From: Gemmatimonadales bacterium
GTDB taxonomy: Bacteria; Gemmatimonadota; Gemmatimonadetes; Gemmatimonadales; JACORV01
NCBI GenBank assembly: GCA_035502185.1
Contig: DATJUT010000077.1
Span: forward strand, 1-64,000
Reading direction: 5' to 3'
Length of the DNA stretch: 64,000 nucleotides
Positions 1-7,901 of the stretch are shown piece by piece; the first letter of the stretch is position 1; every line of letters starts with the position of its first letter. The notes beneath the pieces are model-generated. The model made no database searches, was not told where the DNA came from, and saw only the letters and a list, made by a program, of their open reading frames with translations. The translations under genes were made by a program, and so were the position numbers.

Positions 1-2666
1 GATTCGGCGAACCTCCCCAGCTGCTTGAGCACCACCCCGATGCCGTCCCGGCACGCGTGCTCCAGCTCCCAGTTCTGCTCCCGCTCGGCCTTGCCCCGCG
101 CCCGCTCCAGCAGCGGGAGCGCCCGCTGCGGCCAGTAGTACTTGGCGAAGACATAGGCGCTGGCGAACAGCGCGTGCGCCGAAGGCTCGCCCGCATTCGA
201 CGTCGCCGACGCCCGGCGCTGAGCCCGCGCGGTCGCCCGCACGAGGTCGAACGCCCCCGTCTTGTCGGCCGTGCGCATCAGCAGCGTCATCGCGTCGCTG
301 CGATGCGCGAAGTCGCCGGGCCCCTGCGGCCCCAACAGCTCCTCGAGCGCGCTGCAGATCCGCGACAGCGCCGCCCGGCCGGAATGGTGGTCCGCCGCGA
401 TCTCCAGAAAGCGGAATTCCCCGACCACCCGCGCCGGCAGATCCTGATGCTCACGAGCCTCCCGGCACAGCAGGTCCAGCCTCTCGAACTCCCGCAGCCC
501 GAGGTAGCAGTCGGCGAGCGATGCCGCCACCTCGCCGTCGTAACGGCCCGATACCCGCCGCACCAGCTCCAGCGCCTCGGCTCGCTCGCTCACCGCCCCC
601 ACCGTGCCCGCGAAGTCCGCGGCGGCCATCGCGTGGGCGCGCGCCTCCACCAGAATCCCCGCCCGTTCCAGGTGCAGCGCCACCTCGATGCGCGCCGCGG
701 GGTTCCGCGCCGCCGACTCCGCCAGCACCGACGCCAGCCGCGCGTGAATCCGGCGTTGCTCGGCCTCCTCGAGCGCGCCCCGCGCCACGGTGGTGTAACT
801 GTCGTGAGCGAAGCCCATGCTCGCCGCCTCGCGGCGAAGAAACCGCCCCCCCTCCAGCTCGAACAACGCCGACGCCAGCTCGGCCGGAGCCAGCTCGGTC
901 ACGGCCAGGATCTCGTGCTCCGCCAGCGGCCGCGCCGCCACGGCGAGCGCCGACGTCACCGCGCGCGCCCCGCGCGACAGCGCCGCCAGCCGCGTCGCCG
1001 CCGAGGCCTCGAACGACTCCTCCGCCGTGCGCGACTGATCGGCCAGACCCAGCAGCCAGTCCGACGCCGGTCGGCCGTCGTGCGCGGGAATGGCCAGGGC
1101 GAGCTCGGTGGCGTGGAGCGGATTCCCGCGCGCGAGCCGGCCCACGGACTGCACGATCGGCGCCGACGGCTCGAGGCCACGCTGCAACAGCACGTCTGCC
1201 GCAATCTGCTGGAGACTGGCCTCGTCGAGTGAACCGAGCCGCTGGATCTGCGCGAAGCCCTGCTCCCGGGCCTGGTCGGCGAATTCACCCGCGTCGCAGC
1301 CGCTGTCGTCCTCGGAGCGCGCCACGCACACCAGCAGGGTCCGCTGGCCCGCGACCTGCCGCCCGTAGTAGTGCAGCAGTGCGAGCGTCGTCTCGTCGGC
1401 CTCCCGAACATTGTCCACGACCAGCAGCAGGGGCTGCTCGAAGGACACGGACTCGCCCGCGCGACAGGTCGCCTCGCACAGGCGGTGGCGCGCGGAGTCG
1501 TCGGCAGCCAGCGCCTGCGGCGCATGGGGGAACCGCTCCCGCAGCTCGGGCGCCAGCCGCCCCAGCTCGCTGATCCAGACCTCGCTCAGCGCCACGAACC
1601 CCGGCAGGCCCGCCAGCTGCCGCACCAGCGTGGACACCGGCGCGAAAGGCACGCACTTCTCGGTCCTGAAACAGCGCGCCACGCACGCCGCGCCGCCCGC
1701 GACCCGCACCTGGTCGGTGAGCTTGGTCGCGAGTGCGGTCTTCCCGATGCCGGGCGCACCGACCAGGATCACGCACCGCCCGCTGCCCCCGCGGGCCGCC
1801 TCCCAGGCCTGCCACAGGGCCGCGAACTCCGCGGTGCGGCCGTAGAGCGGCGACGCCGCCGGCGGAACCACCGTTTCCCTGACCCGGGACCCGCCCGGCT
1901 CCCCCGTCTCCGACGGGAGCGCCGAGGCGCTGCAGCGCTGCCGCCGTGCCCAGTCCCGCATCTCCGGGCCCGGCTCGGCTCCGAGCTCGTCCCGCAGCCG
2001 CGCTTCGAACTCCACGAACCGCCGCAGCGCCAGCGTCCGATCGCCGAGCAGTGTCAGCGCGACCAGCTGCGCCAGCATCGCCATCTCGTCGAGGCCGTCC
2101 AGGTCCAGTGCGGACTCGGCCACGGACCGCATGCCGCCCCAGTCGCCTTCCGACCTGCTCCGTACCAGCAGATCGTGCAACGCCCTCCGCATCGTCTCCA
2201 GCAGGCGGCGACGCTCCGCCTCCAGCCAGCGCTCGAAATTCGGTGCCCGGGGAAACCAGATGCCCTCGAGCAGATTGCCGTGCCACAGCGCCCGCGCGTC
2301 CCGCTGCCGCCGCTGCGCGGCGCACCGCTCGAACTCGGCCACATCGGCCCAGATGACTCCGTCGCGGAGCACCACCTCGTCCTTCGACGGCGACACGATC
2401 GCCTCGCGGCGCAGACTCTTGTTGACCAGCGACACCGCCTGCGACAGCGAGTGGCGGCCGCGCACCGCGTGGTCGTCGGACCAGAGCAGCTCGATCAGGC
2501 CGTCCCGCGACTGCGGCTGCCCCGGGCGCCGCACCAGCAGCGTGAACAACGCCAGCTGCTTCCGGGTCCGGAACGCCACGCGCTCCCCCGCCGGACCGCG
2601 CAGCGACATCGGACCGAGACACCGGTACTCGTAGTCGTGAAGATGACTCTCGTGAAGCGCACTCAT
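1..2666 (-). CDS. SARP/BTAD-type AAA ATPase transcriptional regulator (C-terminus cut by window edge)
   Basis: About 888 codons read without a stop from the ATG at 2664-2666 to the left edge, so the C-terminus lies outside. The first ~95 residues look like an OmpR/SARP winged-helix DNA-binding domain (YEYRCLGPMSLRG, then KQLALFTLLVRRPGQPQSRD and HSLSQAVSLVNKSLRR). A bacterial transcriptional activation (BTAD) helical domain follows to about residue 250. An AAA/STAND ATPase then begins, with Walker A VGAPGIGKTAL near residue 300 and a hydrophobic Walker B-like LLLVVDN. The rest is Ala/Leu/Arg-rich helical repeats, probably TPR-like. Large SARP-type ATPases are usually pathway-specific activators that sense a ligand or partner through the ATPase. 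It is divergent from the pilin operon, which is a possible target (inference). The very long open frames on the opposite strand are GC-rich shadows. Confidence 0.85.
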   Translation of the reverse strand, partial: MSALHESHLHDYEYRCLGPMSLRGPAGERVAFRTRKQLALFTLLVRRPGQPQSRDGLIELLWSDDHAVRGRHSLSQAVSLVNKSLRREAIVSPSKDEVVLRDGVIWADVAEFERCAAQRRQRDARALWHGNLLEGIWFPRAPNFERWLEAERRRLLETMRRALHDLLVRSRSEGDWGGMRSVAESALDLDGLDEMAMLAQLVALTLLGDRTLALRRFVEFEARLRDELGAEPGPEMRDWARRQRCSASALPSETGEPGGSRVRETVVPPAASPLYGRTAEFAALWQAWEAARGGSGRCVILVGAPGIGKTALATKLTDQVRVAGGAACVARCFRTEKCVPFAPVSTLVRQLAGLPGFVALSEVWISELGRLAPELRERFPHAPQALAADDSARHRLCEATCRAGESVSFEQPLLLVVDNVREADETTLALLHYYGRQVAGQRTLLVCVARSEDDSGCDAGEFADQAREQGFAQIQRLGSLDEASLQQIAADVLLQRGLEPSAPIVQSVGRLARGNPLHATELALAIPAHDGRPASDWLLGLADQSRTAEESFEASAATRLAALSRGARAVTSALAVAARPLAEHEILAVTELAPAELASALFELEGGRFLRREAASMGFAHDSYTTVARGALEEAEQRRIHARLASVLAESAARNPAARIEVALHLERAGILVEARAHAMAAADFAGTVGAVSERAEALELVRRVSGRYDGEVAASLADCYLGLREFERLDLLCREAREHQDLPARVVGEFRFLEIAADHHSGRAALSRICSALEELLGPQGPGDFAHRSDAMTLLMRTADKTGAFDLVRATARAQRRASATSNAGEPSAHALFASAYVFAKYYWPQRALPLLERARGKAEREQNWELEHACRDGIGVVLKQLGRFAE

Positions 2667-2712
2667 TCGCCACACCGCGGTGCTGGAGGGTGGGTGAATG
2701 CCTAGCGCCGGT

Positions 2713-2730
2713 CATCACCTAGGTGTCACC
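2713..2730. promoter_or_regulatory. Candidate SARP operator: two heptamers one helical turn apart
   Basis: CATCACC (2713-2719) and TGTCACC (2724-2730) are direct repeats with an 11-base period, the arrangement SARP winged-helix proteins are known to bind. They lie 47-64 bases upstream of the regulator start at 2666, which suggests autoregulation. The overlapping palindrome CACCTAGGTG could equally be the site of a dimeric regulator. Confidence 0.35.
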
Positions 2731-3044
2731 AAAGTGGACGCCAGCGCAAGCGAAAGTGCGATCCGGCGACGAGTAATTCGGCGGTGGACGGCGCGCGCAG
2801 GCAGCGCCGTGTCCGTCATCATGCGGCCGCGACCCGGTCCGAGGGAGCTTTCCAATCCTCGAATCCGCGCCGCGGACTAGGGATGCGGCCCGCGGCCACC
2901 CTCGAGGCGACGGCGGGGGCTCATATCGCGCCGACGCAACACGGGAGGTGTTGTACGGCGGTCTCACTGGCCAAAACGGCGGCCAAGCCGCGAGATAACC
3001 GTAAACGACATAGCGACTTACCTGTGTGCGGCTACAGGCGTATT

Positions 3045-3061
3045 TTGGCTTGTCTCTTGCA
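3045..3061 (+). promoter_or_regulatory. Possible sigma-54 (-24/-12) promoter of the pilin operon
   Basis: TTGGCTTGTCTCTTGCA has the invariant GG and GC exactly 10 bases apart, with TTGGC at -24 and TTGCA at -12, as in RpoN promoters; the usual CAC after TGG is CTT here. The predicted transcript starts near 3072 and leaves a leader of about 74 bases before the start at 3146. No RpoN or enhancer-binding protein gene is in the window. Confidence 0.4.
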
Positions 3062-3145
3062 CTAGGGTTAGTGTCCGCGCAAGCTTCGGCCAGTCAACGG
3101 ACTGGAAACCATGGTTTCATCGTCCTGCCACAGGAGGGAGGGGTA

Positions 3146-3670
3146 ATGTCGCGCAAGAACCGGTTGGTAGGCATGGCAGTCGTCGGGCTGCTCTTCGCGA
3201 GCATCCTGACGACGCACGCCGCGGCCCAAACGACGGCCACGGCGTCGATCAATGCCAAGGCCCAGGTGTCCGGCGTCGCGCCGTTGACGGCCGCCGGGGT
3301 CAACGACGACGACTTCGGCAGCGTCACGGCCGGGACGCCGAAGGCGCCCACGAGCCTGGCGACGAACGCGGGCCGGTTCAACATCTCCGGCCAGCCCAAC
3401 GCCGCGGTCTCCGTCAGCTTCACGCTCCCGACCGTGCTGACCGGAACGGGTGGGGCCACCATCCCGATCACGTTCTCCTCGAGCGACGGGCTGAAGTGGA
3501 ACCCGTATCCGACCGTGTTCACGACGTTCAGCCCGGCCGCTCCGTTCGGGACGGCGCTGGACGGGACGGGGAATCTGGTCATCGGCATCGCGGGCACGGT
3601 GAATCCGCCGGCGCTCACGACGACGGGCCTCTACACGGGCACGATCACGCTGACGGTGTCGTACCAGTAG
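3146..3670 (+). CDS. DUF4402-type pilin-like secreted protein
   Basis: 174 residues. The ATG at 3146 follows a strong ribosome-binding site (AGGAGGGAGGGG), better than an upstream in-frame start. A signal peptide spans about residues 1-28 (LVGMAVVGLLFASILTTHAAAQ). The mature part is a Ser/Thr/Gly-rich beta-sandwich with the typical beginning TTATASINAKAQV, a central DFGSVTAGTP and the closing strand GLYTGTITLTVSYQ; this matches the DUF4402 family of small surface/fimbrial subunits. First gene of an operon with a second similar protein, a periplasmic chaperone and an usher-like protein. The strong ribosome-binding site and first position suggest the major, abundant subunit (inference). Confidence 0.75.
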   Translation: MSRKNRLVGMAVVGLLFASILTTHAAAQTTATASINAKAQVSGVAPLTAAGVNDDDFGSVTAGTPKAPTSLATNAGRFNISGQPNAAVSVSFTLPTVLTGTGGATIPITFSSSDGLKWNPYPTVFTTFSPAAPFGTALDGTGNLVIGIAGTVNPPALTTTGLYTGTITLTVSYQ

Positions 3671-3782
3671 GGCACCAGCGGCGGGGATCGTTCTCCGCGG
3701 CATTCCGTGTCGGTCCGGGAAAGGCCACGCTTCGGTGGTTCGCACGCATCCGTTCTCGGACCGGCACGGTCGCCGGTCTCGC

Positions 3783-4289
3783 ATGAGAAGCGCTCTGGCG
3801 CTCGGCATGATCGCGGTGGCCGCGGCGGCGCCGGTCTGGACCTCGCCCGTGCAGGCGCAGTCGGAGGTCCACAGGGTCAGACTGCCGCTGACGGCCCTGG
3901 CGCTCAGCGACCTCAGCTTCGGAACCGTACTGCCGGGCATCCCCACGTCGGTGTCGGTGTTCGAACCGCATCGCGCGGGGTTGTTCGAAATCCAGGGGCC
4001 GCACGACGCGAGCGTGCGGGTCGAGTTCCTCCTGCCCACCGCGCTCACCAGTGAGGAGGGTGCCCTGCTCCCCATCGTCTTCGGCCCGGGCGACGGGTTC
4101 GCCGACTTCAGCCATGGTCACCCGCGGCGCAGCCGCGCGTTCGACCCGCACCGGCCGGTGATCGGCTCGCTGGGTCGCAACGGACACCTGTTCGTGTGGC
4201 TGGGCGGCACGGTGCAGCCCGGCCGGCCCCAGGCGCGCGGGCGCTACCGCGCCACGATCGCGTTGACCGTCTACAACCTGGGGAGCTGA
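3783..4289 (+). CDS. Second small pilin-like secreted protein (divergent DUF4402-like)
   Basis: 168 residues from the ATG at 3783, which begins a clean signal peptide (MRSALALGMIAVAAAAP, cleavage near VQAQ). An in-frame start at 3735 would put a basic extension before the signal peptide, so I reject it. The pattern parallels the preceding pilin: LSDLSFGTVLPGIP matches the upstream DFGSVTAGTP segment, and it also ends in a strand (ARGRYRATIALTVYN). The middle is more charged and His/Arg-rich. Probably a minor or tip subunit made from the same operon. Its stop lies two bases before the chaperone ATG, so the two are probably translationally coupled. Confidence 0.65.
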   Translation: MRSALALGMIAVAAAAPVWTSPVQAQSEVHRVRLPLTALALSDLSFGTVLPGIPTSVSVFEPHRAGLFEIQGPHDASVRVEFLLPTALTSEEGALLPIVFGPGDGFADFSHGHPRRSRAFDPHRPVIGSLGRNGHLFVWLGGTVQPGRPQARGRYRATIALTVYNLGS

Positions 4290-4291
4290 GC

Positions 4292-5131
4292 ATGCGCCAC
4301 CGGATCGCCGCCCCCCTGCGGGTCGCCGCCAGCGCCGCCGCCGTGGCTGTCCTCCTGCCGGCCGTCAGCGAGGCGATCTACGTGTCGCCGACGGCCGTGT
4401 TCATGGACGACCGGGCGCCCTCCGCGCAGGTCACGATCGGCAACGCCGGGGACACGCCCGAGGAGGCGACGGTCGAGATCAAGTTCGGCTTCCCCGACGC
4501 GGATTCCGCCGGGACCCCGTTCATCCGGATGGTCGAGGACCCCGGGGACTATCCGTCCGCGGCCGATTGGATCCGCGCGTTCCCCCAGCGGGTGCTCCTC
4601 CAGCCCAAGTCCCAGCAGATCGTGCGGCTCCTGGCGCGGCCCCCCGCCGGCCTCGCCCCCGGAGAGTACTGGGCGCGGCTGATCGTCACCGGGCAGGGCG
4701 TGGCCCCGCAGGTCGCTGGAGCGGACACCCTCGTGCGGGCGGGCCTGAATCTCGTGATCCGGCTCGTGGCGTCGGTGAACTTCCGCAACGGGACCGTCTC
4801 GACCGGCGTCACGGTGCGGGACATGACGGCCGAGGCGGAAGGGGACTCGCTCACCGTGTGGACCCACATGGAGCGCCAGGGCAATGCCGCGTGGCTGGGC
4901 ACCGCCGATTTCGAGCTGGTGAACCAGGCCGGCTCCATCGTGCGCAGCTGGTCCAGCACGCTGGCGGTCTACGTCCCGATGCAGCGGCGCTTCTCCTTCC
5001 CGCTCGACTCGATCGCGCCGGGCGACTATCGCGTGCGCCTGCGGCTCCACGCCGACCGTCCAGACCTGCCGTCGGACCGGGTGCTGCGGGCGCCCACCGT
5101 GACGGATTCGGCGGCCGTCCGCGTTGGCTGA
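4292..5131 (+). CDS. Periplasmic pilus-assembly chaperone (PapD-like)
   Basis: 279 residues: signal peptide about 1-29 (AVAVLLPAVSEA), then two Ig-like domains. The N-terminal strand IYVSPTAVFMDDRAPSAQVT and the stretch RVLLQPKSQQIVRLLARPP are the usual features of fimbrial chaperones, including the conserved basic residues that anchor subunit C-termini. GLAPGEYWARLIV corresponds to the strand leading to the hinge. Known chaperones of this family cap secreted subunits in the periplasm and hand them to the usher. Flanked by the pilin-like genes and the usher-like gene, in one transcription unit with gaps of 2 and 8 bases. Assignment rests on fold pattern and context; sequence identity to classical PapD is low by eye. 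Confidence 0.7.
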   Translation: MRHRIAAPLRVAASAAAVAVLLPAVSEAIYVSPTAVFMDDRAPSAQVTIGNAGDTPEEATVEIKFGFPDADSAGTPFIRMVEDPGDYPSAADWIRAFPQRVLLQPKSQQIVRLLARPPAGLAPGEYWARLIVTGQGVAPQVAGADTLVRAGLNLVIRLVASVNFRNGTVSTGVTVRDMTAEAEGDSLTVWTHMERQGNAAWLGTADFELVNQAGSIVRSWSSTLAVYVPMQRRFSFPLDSIAPGDYRVRLRLHADRPDLPSDRVLRAPTVTDSAAVRVG

Positions 5132-5139
5132 CGGAACCC

Positions 5140-7788
5140 ATGAGCGCCGCGCCGACCCGGATGCCACCCGCCGCGAGGCCGCGCTTCCAGCGGCGCGTCG
5201 CGACGCTGGGCGCGGTCGGCCTGCTGCTGTGCGCTGCCGCGTCGCCGTCCGCCGCACAGCTCGCGTTCCATAACGCGCCCGTCATTCCGCGCGACAGCGC
5301 GGGTCGGGACACCGCCTACGTCGAGGGCCCGGTCCAGCTCAACATCGAGGACGGCCCGTCCGACGTCATGCTCGCGCTGTTCATCAACTCGACGCTGCTG
5401 CTGCCCGTCCACCGGTTCCTGGACATGGCCGAGGTCCGCGTCGAGGCGTTCGCGCTGCACGACTCCGTGGTGGCCGTGCTCGAGCCCGGCCACGTCGCCG
5501 TGGTGTTCAAGCCCGGCGCGGGGGTGCTGACCCGGGGCCCCGACTCCATCCCGTACGACACGCTCGACGTGGCCTGGTACGACGGGGACCTGTTCGTCGC
5601 CACGAGCCTCCTGGATCGGCTGCTGGGCGTTTCGACCAGCGTGGAGTGGTCGAACGTATCGGCCATCGTCGGTCGCACGGCGGGCCTGCCCGTCGTCCAG
5701 CGCCTGCGCCGCGAGCGCCGGCACCAGCTGCTCTATCGGCCGGCGCCGGCCGGGCAGGTGCTCGACGTCGCGCTCCGGCAGCGGGTGGTGGACGGCGCGG
5801 TCTTCACGTGGTCGCTGACGGCGGCCACCAGCGGGCCGACCGACCAGCTGGCCGCGGAGCTGGGCTTCGGCACGGGGCTGCTGGGCGGCAGCGCGGAGGT
5901 GCGGCCGCAGCTGTGGGACGATCACGGTGCGTCCAGCGCCCAGCTGCAGGCATCATGGTCCCGCGCCTGGACGGACTCGCCCTGGATCCGGCAGATCCGG
6001 CTCGGCGACGTGCAGACCAACGGGCTCCGGTCGATGCTGGTGGAGGGGGCCGTGGTCACCAACGCCCCGTTCATCCGCTCCTCCCAGTTCGACGTCGAGC
6101 CGATCGTCGGCAACGTGCCCGCGGGGTGGGAGGCGGAGTTGTACGACGGCGGGCGGCTCCTCGGATACTCGGAGGCGGGCGCGTTGGGGGCGTTCCTCGT
6201 CCCACTGCAGCTGCGCTACGGCGAGAACCCGTTCAACCTCGTCCTGTACGGCCCCTCCGGCGAGGTGGTGCAGCAGAAGCGCACGATCCGGGTTCCGGTC
6301 AGCCGCCTTCCGGTGGGGCAGTTCGAGTACGCGTTCGCCGTGGGCCGGTGCCAGTACGATCCGTGCGACGCCCTGGTCAGCACCGATTTCCGGTACGGGC
6401 TCTCGAGCCACGTCACCCTGCAGGGCGGCTCCGACGGGTTCTTCCAGGGAGTCCGGGGCGCCCTGTGGCAGCCGTACGCGGCCGTCTCGGCGGCGCCGAC
6501 GGCGGCGCTCGGGCTGTCGGGCGAAGCGGTGGTGAACGGGCACCTGCGGGCCCTCGCGGACTACGAGCCGAACGAGGACCTGCACGCGAGCGCCACCTTC
6601 ACGCGCTACACGCAGGCGGGTGCCCTCTACAGCGGGGCGGTCTCCGGGGGCTCGGAGACGGACGGCTCCGTGTTCTGGCGGCCGGGCTGGATGCACGGCG
6701 CGCTGTACCTCGATGCCACGGGCGTGCTCACCGACAACGCCGGCCTGCGCCAGGGCGTCGAGCGCGTGTCGGCGACCACCCAGATCGGGGTGATCCGCTA
6801 CTCGCTCGGGGTCCTGTACAGCAAGCTCTACCAGGGCGCCGCGGGCGACAGCGCGGGGCTCGCCTTCGATGCGAGCGCCGACGCGATCCTGCGCGGCCCC
6901 TGGCCGTGGCTTCGCGGATCGACCGTGGAGGGCCAGCTGGCGGTCGAGCCCGCGCACGGCCTTTCGGCGCTGCGGGCGAGCATCGGCCACCGCATCTCGC
7001 GGCTGCTGCGCCTGGACGCCGCGGTGGGCTGGTTCCGCACCGGCGGCGCCACCCTCGAGCTCGGCCTCACCACGGCGACGGCGGGCCCGCGGGTGGGAAC
7101 GCGCAGCCGGCTCGCCACCCAGACCGGGTCCAGCGAGCTGACGTTCGCCTCCGGGTCGGTGGCGTGGGATCCCCGCACGCGGCTCGTCAAGACCGGCGAT
7201 GCGGCGGCGCTCGACCGGTCGGGCGTCTCCGGCGTCCTGTTCCGCGACGACAACGGCAACGGGGTGCAGGATCCCGGAGAGCCGGGCCTGCCCGACATCC
7301 CGATCCGGGTGGGCGGGCTCGCAGCCCAGACGGACTCGGAGGGACGGTTCGCCGTGTGGGGCCTGTTCCCGACCGAGCCCGTCCAGATCGACGTGGACAC
7401 CCTGTCGCTGCCCGACCCGCACATGCTCCTGCCGGCGCCGGTCATCCGCGTCCGTCCGTCGCCCAACGCCTTCGGCGCGGTGGCGCTGCCGGTCGTGGTG
7501 GGCGCTGAGATCGCGGGCTTCGTGGTGCTCGGCGAGGAGCCGGTCCCGGGCGTGCCGGTCGTGCTGCGGGACCTGAATTCCGGCAAGGAGATCACCGTCG
7601 TCACCTTCGCCAACGGGGGCTTCTACCGGGGCGCCGTGCCGCCCGGGGACTACGAGGTCACCCTGCCGGACGCGGTGCTCGACCGACTCAACGCCTACGC
7701 CCCGCCGCTCGAGATCTTCGTGCCGCCGGGGCCCGGCGACAAGAACGTGTTCGGCGATCTCCAGCTCACCCTGCAGCCGCGCCAGTGA
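5140..7788 (+). CDS. Usher-like outer-membrane protein with C-terminal SdrD-B-like domain
   Basis: 882 residues from the ATG at 5140. Signal peptide about residues 18-40 (LGAVGLLLCAAASPSAAQ). The early part carries QLNIEDGPSDVMLALFINST. The middle segment (near FDVEPIVGNVPAGWEAELYD, then an LLGYSEAG turn) resembles usher/plug beta-sandwich sequence. The long central part alternates like barrel strands. From about residue 695 a FRDDNGNGVQDPGEPGLPDI motif marks a calcium-binding SdrD-B-type domain, and a second carboxypeptidase-regulatory-like domain closes the protein (FYRGAVPPGDYEVTLP). Context with chaperone and pilins makes a secretion/assembly usher the best reading. Classical ushers have a different C-terminal domain, so this is a divergent type. 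Last gene of the operon. Confidence 0.6.
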   Translation: MSAAPTRMPPAARPRFQRRVATLGAVGLLLCAAASPSAAQLAFHNAPVIPRDSAGRDTAYVEGPVQLNIEDGPSDVMLALFINSTLLLPVHRFLDMAEVRVEAFALHDSVVAVLEPGHVAVVFKPGAGVLTRGPDSIPYDTLDVAWYDGDLFVATSLLDRLLGVSTSVEWSNVSAIVGRTAGLPVVQRLRRERRHQLLYRPAPAGQVLDVALRQRVVDGAVFTWSLTAATSGPTDQLAAELGFGTGLLGGSAEVRPQLWDDHGASSAQLQASWSRAWTDSPWIRQIRLGDVQTNGLRSMLVEGAVVTNAPFIRSSQFDVEPIVGNVPAGWEAELYDGGRLLGYSEAGALGAFLVPLQLRYGENPFNLVLYGPSGEVVQQKRTIRVPVSRLPVGQFEYAFAVGRCQYDPCDALVSTDFRYGLSSHVTLQGGSDGFFQGVRGALWQPYAAVSAAPTAALGLSGEAVVNGHLRALADYEPNEDLHASATFTRYTQAGALYSGAVSGGSETDGSVFWRPGWMHGALYLDATGVLTDNAGLRQGVERVSATTQIGVIRYSLGVLYSKLYQGAAGDSAGLAFDASADAILRGPWPWLRGSTVEGQLAVEPAHGLSALRASIGHRISRLLRLDAAVGWFRTGGATLELGLTTATAGPRVGTRSRLATQTGSSELTFASGSVAWDPRTRLVKTGDAAALDRSGVSGVLFRDDNGNGVQDPGEPGLPDIPIRVGGLAAQTDSEGRFAVWGLFPTEPVQIDVDTLSLPDPHMLLPAPVIRVRPSPNAFGAVALPVVVGAEIAGFVVLGEEPVPGVPVVLRDLNSGKEITVVTFANGGFYRGAVPPGDYEVTLPDAVLDRLNAYAPPLEIFVPPGPGDKNVFGDLQLTLQPRQ

Positions 7789-7901
7789 GCCTCCGCCGCG
7801 GGGAGCCGCAGGGGGTGTCGCACGGGGCCCGGGTACGCCATAATGCAATGATGCGCGTACCGCTGGATCGCCCGATCCCGGGTCCGCACGGAGTCTGAGA
7901 C

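Larger units (their letters stand above)
2667..3145. other. 479-base intergenic region between the regulator and the pilin operon
   Basis: No credible gene here. It holds a perfect palindrome CACCTAGGTG at 2716-2725, a pair of heptamers 11 bases apart (2713-2730), a hairpin GCGGC-CAA-GCCGC near 2980, a possible sigma-54 promoter (3045-3061), and a leader with a stem CCAGTC-AACG-GACTGG (3090-3105) followed at once by the palindrome AAACCATGGTTT (3106-3117). I could not match the leader to a known riboswitch class. Confidence 0.6.

Noticed and set aside
57-2718. Long open frames on the plus strand and a second minus frame across the SARP gene
   Set aside because: Low-complexity Arg/Pro/Ala translations typical of GC-rich shadows; the minus frame starting at 2666 has real domain motifs throughout.
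3072-3145. c-di-GMP class I riboswitch in the pilin leader
   Set aside because: CGCAAGC-like and stem elements are present, but the conserved GGCAAACC and tetraloop-receptor parts could not be found; kept only as an unassigned structure.
7837-7844. CATAAT as the promoter of the DUF4388 gene
   Set aside because: A fair -10, but no acceptable -35 at 16-18 bases; not listed as a feature.
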